Shown here: positions 35,269-47,490 of the stretch, in pieces | Layout of the letters: each line of letters starts with the position of its first letter | Position numbering within the stretch: the first letter of the stretch is position 1 | NCBI GenBank assembly: GCA_001466705.2 | Contig: LATX02000214.1 | Coordinates: forward strand, 1 to 64,000 | DNA length: 64,000 bases | Source: Moniliophthora roreri | Taxonomy: Eukaryota; Basidiomycota; Agaricomycetes; Agaricales; Marasmiaceae | Direction of reading: 5' to 3' | Position numbers and translations under genes: made by a program | The notes under the pieces: generated by a model | What the model saw: only the letters and a program-made list of their open reading frames with translations | What the model was told of the DNA's origin: nothing | The model's database searches: none

Positions 35269-36768
35269 CAACAAAACCCTTAGCTAGGTTGATTCTCTCT
35301 TATTGAAGCAATCTACTTCAAAGTGTTCACCTCCAGAGGAGTATATATGGGTTTATATCCAAACACACAAACACACACACAAGAACACGGTGCACAAAGC
35401 ACAAAACACAAGAGCTACAGTCTCATACAAAGACTCAATATAGTCTGACCCTATGGAGTTCAAGACTTCTTTAAGACAACTACAGCACACAGTGTACTGG
35501 AAAAGGTCCTAGACCAATTTCTACAAAGAGTTCAGTGCAGGCACACCCCTTGCTAAGACTCTAAGTGTGTCACAACCTGATACACACACAGGCCACACTC
35601 CAAGTGCCCAAGGCTCCTTCTTGGTGTAAAGTGTCTCTTAGAAAAGTGCTACAATGCACTTAAGATGTTATTCTTAGTCTCTTACGACACAAGTTTGTTA
35701 TCAGATTCTATCTCTCTAGAGTCACTCAGGACCAATCTCCAGGGCCTGAAGTGAGGAAGCAAAACTGGAATGGCACACAAATTTATATACCAAACAAACT
35801 TGTCATGTATTCACAGTCTGAGGGGGCAGAGTTCTAAAAGAGGGAATATTCAGATGTCATGAAGTCTGGCCACTAGGGTATCCAACCATATCCACATGGG
35901 TATCTACGTCTCCAGGCATTCTGGACTCTATAATTTGTATTTTCTCTTTTCTAAGTTGGATATCTATGAGCGGATGGCTGTATCTGTCCCATCTCTTTAC
36001 AGCATTTCCCTTTCTAGTATCCACACATTGGCAGAGGCCTAGATGCCAAAGTTTCCAAGGTTGGAACATGCTGTTACTGTTCCTATCTCCTTCAACAATG
36101 CACACTTGGTCTTATTTAGGACTTCTTATGTGTTAGATATTCTTCTTACATCTTGTTGTATCTGGCTGTAGGTAGTAGATGTCCTTCAGAAGTGATTTCC
36201 TTCTTTCTGAGATGACTTTGTACCTAGTTAGTTTATCTCATACTGTTTAACCACTAGTGCACTCTTTATCAAGAGACTGCCTGCTTTGACTTTGATCCAT
36301 ATATTGACCTCAGAGAGGGATCGTTCTGTGATCGTTCCTGTTCTAAGTCATCTTTCTGTTTTGATGGCTCCTCTAAGTACCTCTGTACTGTTTGACTGTG
36401 GGTTGCACTTTGCAGATATCATAGAAAGGTAAAATAGAAATTAAAATCCCATTGATAGCAGTTCAAGAGCTTGGTTAACTAGCCAATGCATTTATTGGGC
36501 CATAGTTAGGTTCCCTACAGGTTTCAGGAGTGATCCATTTTGGATCTAATACATAGATAAGTCAGAAAGTACAGCTTCGACACCTCTGTATAGCATATCA
36601 TATAGCTCTTTGTACTTTCCAAGGTACTATAGCTTCTCTAAGGCAATGACTAGCAGACTGGGCTCACTCTAGTCCTTATTACCTGTTATCTTGTGTCATA
36701 TTAAAGTGTTCCAATTCAAACGTAGTGTAAAATGAATAAAAGTGGGTCTTTTCTAGGTTCAACATATT
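35269..36768 (-). mobile_element. Family A element, inverted, 3' end lost at N
   Basis: Starts within family A just after the N (CAACAAAACCCTTAGCTAGG) and runs to its AACATATT end at 36768. About 130 bp corresponding to the hairpin end are missing. An internal deletion of roughly 180 bp relative to the 33225 copy lies near 35832. It abuts an inverted piece of family B. Confidence 0.8.
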
Positions 36769-37560
36769 AGCAGCATGGAAGTATAATATTTTCAAACGGA
36801 GTCAGAAGGAGAGCCATTTGATAGAGAAAATTGCAAACAGTTAGTGTCAGAAGACTGCACAATCATTATAGAAAAAGAATAAAAGAGTTTATAGCTATGA
36901 AGCCTGACTACAATTGGACACTGTGACAGAGAAATTACCAAACACAGCTCAGTTTATATAATATTTATCACCCAACTCAGTTTTATTTGTATTTGTGACA
37001 GATATATTAGATTATTTATGTTGTAGGGTATATAAGAGGACATGTTTTGTAGGTGGAAGGCAGGAGAGATACTGCCCACTGATTACCAGAGTGTATGATG
37101 TTGTTATTCAGGTAGAAGAGCTACTGGCAATTAGTATTTTTCAACCACTTTGGGCTCTAGCTTATTTAGTTGTGCAAGAGGCACAGGCTAGTTGAGACCT
37201 GAGATTGTAACCCAAACCAGAGATATAAATAAAAGCTAGGAAGAGCTTAGTTTTTAATGCAAGAGGCATGTTTTCTGATAAGAGAAACATTGTATCAGTC
37301 TACTAAGAGAGTAGCTGATGTGCATCAGTATAGTCTGGTGTTTTGACATGAATCAGAGAGGGTTTCAGGCTAGCAGTATCTAGAAGATTTGTCCTCTTGA
37401 GAATCGTTGCAGAACATAGCTAAGAGGGCTATATTCAGGTACAAGAGGTACTTTTGTTCTCACTTAGAAGAAGTTTATTCTTTGAGCAGTTTCTGGTCGA
37501 AATCTATACTAGTATTTGCTTTCAAAGTAATTAATAAAACCACAAAACTGATAAATATTA
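36769..37560 (-). repeat. Family B fragment, inverted
   Basis: Reverse complement of about 27880-28685. On the plus strand it presents GGTATATAAGAGGACA near 37027, a promoter-like box comparable to those in family A, which supports family B being LTR-like and oriented minus at 27.5-31.4 kb. Confidence 0.7.
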
Positions 37561-38352
37561 TACAAAATGAACACCTAATTTTGATCTGAGAAGTTGTTTT
37601 GAAGGCAATCATCTCTAAACTACCAAGCAAGACATTGAGAATTATTCTTAACATTGCAGTAACAGTGAACCATGCCAAACCAACTCACAAAACAAAACTG
37701 AGAATCAAGAACTGTATATATACCTTTTTCAGGGGTATTTTGGCACCACAGGCCTTATGTTTTCATAGTAGAGGCATAGGTTTTTGAGCATCTTCATCAC
37801 TATCCATTACCACTTTCATATACAGATTTCTTGCAATTGGTACAAGCTCGCTCCCACTGAAGAGGCAGTGACTCTATCTGCTATAAAGGACTTCTACATG
37901 CTATCTCCACTCTAAAAATGCTCTCTAAAAAGGGCTTCTGCAACTAAGAGCTGCTACTAAACCCACACACACACACAACACACACCAAAACCCACAATAG
38001 AGGCTTCTATGAGTGATAAAATACTGTATAAGTCCACTGGGAGACTGAGTCTGTCTCAAGTGTAATTTGGGGTGCAAAGGGGACAGAACCCTTTTAAACT
38101 TTCAATTGACCAACTTGAGTTGGTATATGGTTGTAGAGCCTAAAGACTCTGGTTAGGACAACTCAAGTATTGTACTTAAGGGTCACAAAGTATAAGTTTT
38201 TAAAACAAGTGGTTTATTGGTTGGTTTGTAACTGAAGGTATACAGTGAGGCAAGATATATATATATAAATCTCAGCTCTACTAGAAGCAACAGACTGGCA
38301 AGTGCATAGACTTGGTCTATGAAAGCTGTGCAGAGGTCTAAATCAACACCGT
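37561..38352. other. Non-coding repeat region with CA microsatellite
   Basis: No gene. A (CA)-rich tract lies at about 37962-37990. CpG-poor like its surroundings. Confidence 0.4.
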
Positions 38353-39252
38353 GCAGGGCTATAGCATGCAAGTACCAGTCAGTGCTTGAGTCTGCATCTA
38401 CAAGTACAGCTCTTTATATACAGAATGATAATTGGAAATAAAAAAATAAAAGATAAATGAGTGTGATCTAGTTTAGGGTATAAATCATACATGTCCATGC
38501 ATAAAAGTCCAATTCCACATAGCAATTAGCTATGTTGGGTATATTTAGTGACCAAACAGTCAGTTTATTAATTTTGGACCCTGCACGGAGCATTGCTGGG
38601 TCAAACAATCCTTCCGCATAGCTACTTCCATGTAGCCACTGGTTCTGGACCAGTTTTTATATATATGGGAACATTTCCTGTCCCACTGGTCTACTTCTGC
38701 ATAGCCACTTTCTACCATCAGATTGGTGGATATCATGGTCTAGACATCCATCATATTCAATCTCCTTCTATCCCACATACAACCTTATAGGTTGCTATAT
38801 CTGCCTGAGAGCATCTCTGAAGCTCTGCATAGAAACAAGTTCCAACTGTGTACTAGTTTTGATAGTAATAATGCAACAACAAGTCTCTTGACACATTATT
38901 ATGCCATGTGATTGCAAAGCGAACAATCTAGTGCACTTAGACTGTGGATCCTGCTGATATCTATTTCTTTGTATTCAGAATTAGTGGTTTCTGGCCCATT
39001 TTTATTGACCAAGGATCCTCACAGCGATGCTTCACTGTAATATAGAGGGCCAGTATAGTCTACTGACCTCATCTAAATTGTGTTACAGTGTCAATTATTA
39101 GACTTGTTAGACTCAGTGCTTAAAGCTTTAGATGCCATATTAGAGCTCTTGAGTGATCAGGTCATGTGAATATCATATGTACTCTGGGCTCTTTTTCTAG
39201 TATTTGACATGAAAAGTGCATGATTTCGTGTGTAGGCCAAAATTAGGCACAT
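38353..39252 (+). repeat. Repeat D, copy 2
   Basis: Direct copy of 31280-32235 with scattered transitions and a few deletions. It ends at the start of Copia element 1 sequence. Confidence 0.7.
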
Positions 39253-39269
39253 CATCATAAATGGTTACG

Positions 39270-40248
39270 ATATTAAATATTTGTTCCCAGAAACCTCTAT
39301 AATTTTGAAAGCCAATAGTAAACTCTTTATGTTGCTATTTGTGAAACCAGAAAGAGATGAGTTTACATACCTACATGCTTCTTCTGTTAAACAAGACAAA
39401 GCTGTTACCATTCTTGCTTTCAAAATTAAATTAACTAATCCTGTCATTACTCATAACTGATTTGGTCATATACCTTATCAAGTATTGATGAACTGTATGA
39501 AGCACTGCAAAGGATTTTCCATTGAGAAACAAGGATCTAAAAAGTCTTTATGTAAGGGATGTGCCAAAGGAGGAACAGCATCTAAACCTTATCCTAGTTC
39601 TCAAAAGCAAGTTAATAATATTCTAGAACTTATTCATATGGATATTAAGGAGTTTCCTATTAATTCTTACCATCAAAACAAATACACTCTAGTTCTTGTT
39701 AATGACCACTCTTCAGTAGCATGGATTTATCATCAACAAACTAAAAATCAATTTGAAACCCTAACCAGTTTCAAATGCTTTCATGCCTTAGTTGAAAAGC
39801 AAACTGGTAAAATCATCAAATGGGTTCAAACTGATCATGGTGGAGAATTCTTTGGAAATGAATTCCAATCATATCTAAAAGATAATGGAATTCAAATACA
39901 AAATTCAGCCCCTCATATACATCAGCAACAAGGAAGAGTTGAAGGATCTATTCATAATCTTGCAGAGAAATTCCACCATCATGCATCCTTACTACAATCT
40001 TGGTGGGAATTTATAATGAATAATGCTGTACATGTATATAATTGCACTCCTAATAAACACTTAGATTGGAAAACTCCAACTGAAATCTATTGTAAAAAAG
40101 TACCTGATGTTTCATATTTTTGTACACCAGGATGTTCAGCATATGTCTTTATATATAAAGAACAACACAAGAACAAACTTTCTAAAAAGATGGAACATAT
40201 GACATTCTTAGATTATGCTCCTAATACAAAAGGATATCAGTTTATGTA
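39270..40248 (+). pseudogene. Copia 1 GAG-pre-integrase and integrase
   Basis: Inserts element DNA into the genome. After a stop near 39458, an open frame from 39485 encodes the zinc-binding pre-integrase tail (CKGCAKGG) and the integrase core: the first Asp in LIHMDIKEF, the second in VQTDHGGEFFGNEF, and Glu in QQQGRVEGSIHNLAEK. All three DDE residues are present. The frame ends at 40248, and no continuous link to the reverse transcriptase survives. Confidence 0.82.
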
Positions 40249-40840
40249 ACAGGATAAGACAATATTTATGGCTGCTCAAGCAGACTTCAATGAAGAAGAT
40301 TTTCTGTATTCATCTAATTCAGTTGATCAAACCTTACAATCAACCAATGATATCTTATCTATTCCTTTTACTGGTATTAATTGACCAAGATCTGATAATG
40401 ATGATGACAATCATCCTGATTTCCCTCAACCTAATTATCCCAATAACAGAGGTAATGATCCTGTGGATCATTATTATAACCAGAATGATAATGAGGATCA
40501 ATCACAACCCAAAAATACTGCACTGCTGCAAAACCCAATAAATCCTGAAATAAATAATATTAACAGGAGAATGCAATGAAGGGTACAGATGTTTGACCCA
40601 AGTCAACATCAACAAGCTCATCCTAGACAACAAACTCATGTACCACAGCAGTATGGAGACGCTATAGGTTGTATGTCCATCCAAGAAAGATTATGTCTAT
40701 GTACATATAATAACTTACCTGAATTTAATGATCAAGATGATAGTCCTGATTAAGAATTCAAACAAGGTAGTAGTCATGACCATGAAGATGTTGAAATTCC
40801 ACCAGCAGAACATTAAATTCAACAATCAGATAAGGATCCA
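40249..40840 (+). pseudogene. Copia 1 linker region, frames broken
   Basis: Asn/Gln/Asp-rich text typical of the spacer between Copia integrase and reverse transcriptase, scattered over frames with several stops. Confidence 0.55.
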
Positions 40841-43720
40841 ATGGAACAAGATCATGATCAAATTGAGATTGATTGTACCCCACCTCTATCTAATGATGAA
40901 ATGGTCAATTATGTACAAATTCTTTCTCAGGAAGAGGGAGTTTGTTATCTTGATTACATTATAGCATCAGCTTTGTCTATTGACAATGTATATCAATGGC
41001 AATACAAAGATATCCTAACTCTGTCTAAAGATGAACAGAAGAAATGGATGGCTGCATGTCATGATGAACTCAAATCTCTACAAGAACATAATGTCTATAA
41101 ACTTGTAGATTTACCTCAAGGTCGAAAAGCTATAAAATCCAGATGGGTTTTTGCATCAAAACAGATAGCCGTTATAAGGCACGACTTGTTGCTAAAGGTT
41201 TCTCACAAGTCAAAGGAATAGATTATGACAAATTATTCTCTCCTGTAGTACACTTTGAAACTGTGCATGTATTACTTGCACTAGCTGCTAATATGGCAAA
41301 CCTAGAAAAGACCTGATTTTATTCAATTTACATTACTTTTGAATCAGAACACTTTGATATGACATCAGATAATGGGTAATAAGGACTAGAGTGAGCCCAG
41401 TCTGCTAGTCATTGCCTTAGAGAAGCTACAGTGTGTTGAAAAGTACAAAGAGCTATATGATATGCTATACAGAGGTGTCTAAGCTGTACATTCTGACTTA
41501 TCTATGTATTAGATCTGAAGTAGATCACTTCTGAAACCTGTAGAGAACCTAACTATGACCATATGAACATGTTGGCTAGTTAACTGAGCTCTCTCAAAGT
41601 GCTATCAATGGGAATTTTCAATTTATTCACTTTTCTATGACATCTGCAAAGTGCAACATGCAGTCATACAGTACAGAGGTACTTAGAGAAGACATCAGAA
41701 CAGAGAGATGACTTGAAAGAAAAGAAACAATCAGAGAATGATCAGGCATTGGAATATGCAGATCAGAATCAAAGCAGATGACCTCTTAATAAAGAGTTCT
41801 AATGTGGTGCAAATAGATGAAGTTACTTAACAAGAGGCAATGCAACCTCAGAAAGAGTTGAAACACCTCAGAACAAGTGTAGCTACGTGACTACAGATAC
41901 AATGAGACATATAATTGATATCTAAGAAATGCAAAGTCCTAGATAAGATTAAGAATGAATTATAAAAGGAGACGGGAACAGGAACAGTATGTTCCAGCCT
42001 CGGAAGCTTTGAAACACAGACATCAGCAGCTGTGCAGATGCTAGAAAAGAGAATGTGGAATGGATGGACTCATCCGTCCATCCAGACCCACCTAGAAAAG
42101 AGAAAAATCAAATATCTAAGAGTCCAGAACACTGGAAAGCAGATACCTGTGCAGATATGGTCAGATACCCTAATGGCCAGACTCTGTGACATCCAAATAT
42201 TCCCTCTTTTAGCATCTCAGTCACTCTTTCATTATTTTCTGAATTATTGGACATTATTTATATTTTCTTGTAGATATATTCCATGGACTGTATATAAGGA
42301 CAACCAGATATTTCAAGTAACTCTGCTCCCTCTGATTGTGAATACATGATGAGTTTGTTTGGTGTATAATTTTGTGTGCCATTCCAGTTTTGCTTCCTCA
42401 CTTCAGGCCCTGGAGATTGGTCCTGAGTGACTCCAGAGAGATAGAAATCTAATAACAAACTTGCATTATAAGAGACAAGAAATAACATCTTGAGTGCCTT
42501 GTAGCACTTTTCTAAGAGATAACTTTACACCAAAAGTTCTGGTAGCTTTTGGAGTATGGCCTGTATTGAGTATCAGGTTGTGACACACTTAGAGTCTTAA
42601 CAAAGGAATTGGGCCTGTGATTAAGCTCTTTGTAGAAACTGGTCTAGGACCTTTTCCAGTATGCTGTGTACTGTAGTTGTCTTAAAGAAGTCTTGAACTC
42701 CATAGAGTCAGACTATATCAGCTACCAAGTCTTTTGGTGGGACTGTAGCTCTTGTGTTTTGTGCTTTGTGCACCATGTTCTTGTGTGTGTGTGTGTTTGT
42801 GTGTTTGAATATAAACCCTTTTAAAACCCATATATACACCTCTGGAGGTGAACACTTTGAAGTAGATTGCTTCAATAAGAGAAAATCAACCTAGCTAAGG
42901 GTTTTGTTGGCATTCTAAGTGTGGCAACTCTGATTACATTGATCCACACTTGCACAACAACCTGAGTTAGACTTTTGGAGGTTATCTTTTGGGTAATTTT
43001 CCATTAGTCTTATCTTAGACAAATTACTGCTATTGAGGATTGGAATATCCAAGTGCTAGATGTCAAAACAGCCTTTCTCTATGGTGAACTTGACAAGGAG
43101 ATATACATGGAACAACCACAAGGATTTGTCAAAGATTCACAAAAAGTTTGGTTGTTACACCATGCACTTTATGGTCTCAAACAAGCATCATTGTCTTGGT
43201 GATACCAATGCACTAAATCCATAGCTAAACTTGGATTTAAGTACTGTATTTCAGATGCTGGCATATATTATTTCATATGTGGTAAAGATATAATCATTGC
43301 CATCATATATGTAGATGATGTGATATTCATGGGTTCTAATTCTAACCTTCTTATAACTAAGAAGAAAGAGTTCATGAAAATTTGGGAATGTAGAGACTTA
43401 GGCAAACCTAGAGAATTTCTATGAATGTGTATCACTCGAGATTGAAAAAGATGTACTTTATCACTTGACCAAAGTGATTATCTTGAGAAAATCATTAAAC
43501 ACTTTGGTATGGAAAACACCAAAGCAATTCATACTCCATTACCTGCCAGTTACAAACCCATAGCAAACAAAGAAGAAGTGAACTCTACAATCAGATCACT
43601 TCTATATCTATGCTTAGGTACACAACCAGATATCACATTTCTGGTCATCAAACTTTCACAATATGGGACAAATCCTACTCAGAAACATCTCAACAAAGCA
43701 AAATACATTATTTGATACCT
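40841..43720 (+). pseudogene. Copia 1 reverse transcriptase, split by family A
   Basis: Copies element RNA into DNA. The N-terminal part is at 40841-41289 ([10 protein letters not shown], then after a frameshift [14 protein letters not shown]). It continues at 43032 (IQVLDVKTAFLYGELDKEIY) with the catalytic YVDDVIFM at about 43310. The catalytic aspartates are intact. Several stops (near 43200, 43424 and 43444) and the 1737-bp insertion make it a pseudogene. Confidence 0.83.
41290..43026 (+). mobile_element. Family A element, full length (1737 bp), with target duplication
   Basis: AATATGGCAAACC at its start, TTAGACAAATTA at its end, flanked by CTGCT on both sides (41285-41289 and 43027-43031). 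Taking it out with one CTGCT leaves the Copia reverse transcriptase frame continuous, so the insertion point is certain. No coding capacity. Confidence 0.92.
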
Positions 43721-43722
43721 AA

Positions 43723-44250
43723 TTGGAACCCACAAATATTCTTTGGCTTACAAAGTCAGGAGAACAAGGTTTCATAGCATATGCTGATTCTGATTGGGCT
43801 ACAGATGAAGACACAAGAGTCTCACAAACTGGTTATCTAATTAAGTTTGCTTGTGCTCCAGTCTTCTGGGTTTCACAAAAACAGAAATCCATAGCATTAT
43901 CCAGTACTGAAGCTGAATATATGGCTTTATCTGATTGTGCTGGACAAATCAAATGGATAATAAACCTATTCTCTGAAATTGAATATTCTATTAGCAATTT
44001 ACCATTGCTTAGTGATAATCAAGATGCTATCTTCATTAGTAAAAATCAAGTTACTGAAAAACAAACGAAACACATTGATATTAAATATCACCATATTTGA
44101 GAATGTGTTGCCAAGAAGAAAGTTGAAGTATTCTTTATTCCAACAAATGAATAACCTGTGGATCTTATGATGAAGAATCTACCTTGGGACAAATTTCAAT
44201 GCCACAGAGAATATCTTGGTCTTACATTCTATAAGACTGATTCCTCCATT
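43723..44250 (+). pseudogene. Copia 1 RNase H
   Basis: Removes the RNA template after reverse transcription. Motifs AYADSDWATDEDTRVSQTGY, SIALSSTEAEYMALSDC and LLSDNQDAIFISKN carry the acidic active-site residues. It is followed, across a stop at 44098, by the usual Copia tail (KHIDIKYHHI, then a degraded VDLMMKNLPW). Confidence 0.82.
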
Positions 44251-44296
44251 TAACACTATCACCACTAAAGTTTATCACAAACTTAGTAAGGGGGAG

Positions 44297-44507
44297 TGTT
44301 GAAGCACAGTACCTGTACTATACAAATCTAGTTACATTAGTTATTGTATTACTTGCATCTGTAATCAACTACACCACATTGAAACAATGTGTATAACACA
44401 CTCCACAGTATGCACTATAGTCATAAGAGTGCTTTATCATCCAGTAGGAGTATTGTAACCTCATGTACTACACATGTATATCTTTTTATACCTACAGATG
44501 ACCACAT
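44297..44507 (+). repeat. 3' LTR of Copia 1, truncated
   Basis: Begins TGTTGAAG directly after the purine tract AAGGGGGAG. The right end is lost where Copia element 2 begins at 44508. Confidence 0.7.
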
Positions 44508-44765
44508 TGTTCAGATCTCTTGGACTTTCAGACTACATATGGACCTTTTTCAGACTCTTTTAGCTAGCACATCATTCTTTGCAATCTCACGTGACCTCTG
44601 TATGGCAGGGACTTCGTAACTGCCTTCCTTTCTTCCTTTCCTCAGTTGTGTTATCACCCAACTGAGGTATGCTTCTATCTATTATCATTCCCTTACATTA
44701 ATGCTTACTATTTACTGTATCTAGCTTGTATTGACTCTGTCTTACCTAGGTGCCTTTTCACTTCA
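44508..44765 (+). repeat. 5' LTR of Copia 2
   Basis: 258 bp, TGTTCAGATCTCT...CTTTTCACTTCA. It matches the 3' LTR except for scattered transitions and 29 bp (about 44696-44724) that the 3' LTR lacks. Confidence 0.9.
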
Positions 44766-44783
44766 GGTTATAGGCCCTGGCTC
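44766..44783 (+). promoter_or_regulatory. Primer binding site of Copia 2
   Basis: GGTTATAGGCCCTGG starts exactly after the 5' LTR. It resembles the corresponding site of the gag-only element (GGTTATGGGCCCTGG) with one difference. Both look like complements of the anticodon arm of initiator-Met tRNA, the half-tRNA primer used by Copia elements. Confidence 0.75.
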
Positions 44784-45089
44784 TGCCTGTTGATCTGGAA
44801 GACTTGTCTATTGCTCTATCTGGGTTCCCTATTGCCTCTGGAATCATCACACACTCTCTATTCCTTTCCCTCACACTTTTATTGTCTTTTGGCAACATCC
44901 ACATCATCCCACTACACTTTGCATGTCCACTAGTCCCTCACCACCACCACTACCACCTCCTAGACCTTCTACCAGCATGTCTGAGGTCAAGGCTACATGA
45001 GAAGCAGGCTGGAATGACATCCAGCACTTTACTACCCTCAAGCCTCTTGTCAATCATGACAACTATGTTTACTGGTCCAGTTTGGTGGA

Positions 45090-45094
45090 GAAGT
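45090..45094 (+). repeat. Target duplication GAAGT, left
   Basis: GAAGT directly before the solo LTR. The same five bases follow it at 45551-45555. Confidence 0.88.
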
Positions 45095-45550
45095 TGTTAC
45101 GTTACTTGCGCAGCAACGTCGACTTCAACCAACTTCAACAGAGAGTCTCCTCCGTCAAAGTAGTTTCACAAGTTCAAGTTTGAGTTCGTTCAGCGGTTGC
45201 TGAAGTTCAGAGATCCTTCAATAGGCGTTGACACAAGTGTATAATAAACCAGGTCAAGCTGGAGACTTAGAGTCTCAGCTTGAGCGCTTAAATACGTTAC
45301 AACCGAACTTGTACTAACTATATACGAATAGCCGATGAAGTCGGTAATTGTCTAAAGTCCCGAGGCTGTCGGGATATGAGTAATACTAGTACAAAGGGAT
45401 AGGTAAATGGGGGAGAGGAATGGTGGAGAAGTCCGGAAGCAGTGAGAAGCATGGATGTAAGAAGGAAAAGGGGACTAGGGAGGTGGATAGGTCCAAGGGT
45501 AAAGGGAAGCATAGGTAGTACTACAGAGAAGGAAAAGAAAGTTCGTAACA
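45095..45550. mobile_element. Solo LTR (456 bp), young and CpG-rich
   Basis: Starts TGTTACG and ends CGTAACA, a 7-bp inverted terminus of the TG...CA type, flanked by perfect GAAGT duplications. No coding sequence and no second LTR: the classic footprint of LTR-LTR recombination after insertion. It is packed with CpG sites while the Copia element around it has few. It interrupts the gag frame. The parent family is not otherwise present in the window. The 5-bp duplication fits either Gypsy or Copia. Confidence 0.9.
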
Positions 45551-46145
45551 GAAGTCCCTTTATTTGACTGATGTGTATGACGTTGTAGTTGATGGCATCC
45601 CCAAGCCATCTGACCCAAAGTCTACTGAGTATGCAAACTGGGTGAAGAAAGACAATCATGCTCAGGTTTACCTCATGTGGTGCATTAATGAGTCTCTCGT
45701 CATGCAAGTGGGGTCTCTTTCATCTTCCCACAAGATCTGGCTGGTGTTGAAGCAGGTTGGGGAGCAGAAGGGTTCAGGTATGCTCATGTATTGGATGTGA
45801 TGCCTTTTTACCCCTCTTTCTTCTGGTGATAATGTTGAGGAGCATTTGAAGTCGTTCCAGGAGTGTCTTAGTACTCTCAAGAAACTGGATTCTGACGTCC
45901 CTTCCTATTTGGAGGCTGCTCTTCTTCTTGCTACTCTCCCCACTGATCCCAAGGACTCACAGTCCTGGTACTCCTTCATTCGTGCTCAGTCAGTCAACAA
46001 GGAGACTAAGCTCTCTGATATTGTTTCCTCCATGCATGAAGCCACTTGTGCTGATGCCACTATTGCTCCTCAGAGTGGATCTGCTGTTGAATCTGCTCTG
46101 GCAACCCTGGAGAAGGATGCTAGGGGAAGGGTGGATACCAATACA

Positions 46146-47490
46146 TGAATTGTGGGAAAAATAGTCATACCAAGTTCTACTGCACTGAGCCTGGTGGAGG
46201 AAGAGCTGGGAAGAAGAACAAGAAGAAGAAGGAGAAGGGCAGCAAGGGCAAGGAGAAGGCCCATGCTGCAGAGAATAGTAGAGGAGGAGAAGTGTCCAAT
46301 GTAGTTCTCACCAATTTAGATCTTGCTCTCAACAATGCTTCTTTCCACTATGACGTGAGCGTTGTGAACTCTCCTTCGACACACCCTCACTCTACTGCAT
46401 CTGAGGAAGCGTATCTAGCTAGTACATCTTCTGGCAGTAAATTCTTCATCATTGATTCCAGCAGTTCCACTCATCTTCACTCCTCTCATTCTGACTTTGC
46501 TACCTACTCTGCTACTCCTGGTGTCATCACTGGTGTTGGTCAGGGCAAGTTACCTATCATAGGTCGAGGTAAGGCACATATTCCTGCTAAGTCCAAAGCT
46601 GGGTGCAGCTCCAAGGTGAAGCTGAAGCACATGGCCTTTGTGCCAGATGCATCAGCCTCACTTATCTCTGTTGCTCGGATGGATGAGGACGGTTGCTACA
46701 CCATCTTTGGTAATGGCAAGTCACTTTGTTTCCAATTGGATGACAGTGGTGAACTTCTATGCCACCTCTCTGCTTCAGAGAATGTTGTCTTCACTGGGAC
46801 AAAGAACTGTCAGCACCTCTATACTCTTGACTCTCTGGATTTGTCTACACCAGATGTGGTCTTCCTCACCTGCGAGTATGCCTCTACTCTTGAGGAACTC
46901 CATGCAAAGCTCACCCATCTCAGCTATTCCATCTTCATTCCTATGTTGAAGGCTGGCTTGATTGATAGTGTGAAGATCTTGGACAAGGAGTTGAATTCTT
47001 AACCCCCCATCTGTGAACCGTGCATAAAGGGCAAGATGACACAGATCAGCTTCCATTCTCATAAGGAGTGTTGTACTGAGTTCTTGGGACTCATCCACTC
47101 TGATCTTTGGGAAGCTCCTATCATCAGCTATAATGGCAACTGCTATGTCATTACCTTTAATAATGACTCCTCTGAGACTCACTAGTCTTATTTCCTGAAG
47201 TGGAAGACTGCCAATGAGGTGTCATCTGTGATAAAGAAATGGATTTGGAAGATCAAATGTCTTACAGGCCAGAAGCTCAAGTGCTTCCATAGCGATGGTG
47301 GTGGTGAGTATGTCAATGCTTCGCTTCATAACTGGTTCTGGCTCAAGAGTATCACCTTCACCTGGACCTCTGCTCACACACCAGAGCAAAATGGAGTGTC
47401 TGAACACTTTAACCACACTTTTGCTGGTCTTGTTTGCACTATGCTCATCGACTCTAATCTCCCTCCATTCCTCTGGAATGAAGCATTAAT
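46146..47490 (+). pseudogene. Copia 2 protease, pre-integrase and integrase (copy before the N)
   Basis: Lysine-rich nucleocapsid tail (near 46215), protease active-site region IIDSSSSTHLH (usual DSG is DSS here), then a long aspartic-protease-like stretch, the pre-integrase HHCC module (HAKLTHLSYS ... CEPCIKGK) and integrase core: Asp in LIHSDLWEA, Asp in CFHSDGGGEYVNA, Glu in TPEQNGVSEHFN. In-frame stops at 47000 and 47182 break it. At 47488 it runs into family A DNA. Confidence 0.85.

Larger units (their letters stand above)
39253..44507 (+). mobile_element. Copia element 1 (partial, interrupted)
   Basis: Ty1/Copia-order pol fragments (integrase, reverse transcriptase, RNase H) in plus orientation, ending in a purine tract AAGGGGGAG and a 3' LTR that starts TGTTGAAGCACAG at 44297. 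The gag and protease part and the 5' LTR were not found. A family A element (41290-43026) splits the reverse transcriptase. Copia element 2 begins at 44508, apparently inside this element's LTR. Confidence 0.82.
44977..46145 (+). pseudogene. Copia 2 Gag, interrupted by a solo LTR
   Basis: Starts MSEVKAT, then a TGA at 44998, then WNDIQHFTTLKPLVNHDNYV up to the solo LTR at 45095. Resumes at 45556 with YLTDVYDVVVDGIPKPSDPK and continues in another frame from 45846 (LSTLKKLDSDVPSYLEAALL). It is the capsid/nucleocapsid protein of the element. The zinc knuckle near 46140 reads YMNCGKNSHTKFYC: the first metal-binding Cys is Tyr, and a frame change occurs at the same place. Confidence 0.83.

Noticed and set aside
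33225..36768. Two inverted family A copies as LTRs of one element
   Set aside because: They are in the same orientation but separated by about 290 bp of unrelated sequence and an N, with no gag, pol, primer site or purine tract between.
37962..37990. CA-rich tract as telomeric repeat
   Set aside because: Simple CA microsatellite; fungal telomere repeat TTAGGG is not present.
45000..45560. CpG-rich segment as a gene island or transferred DNA
   Set aside because: Its TGTTACG/CGTAACA ends and GAAGT duplications identify it as a solo LTR.
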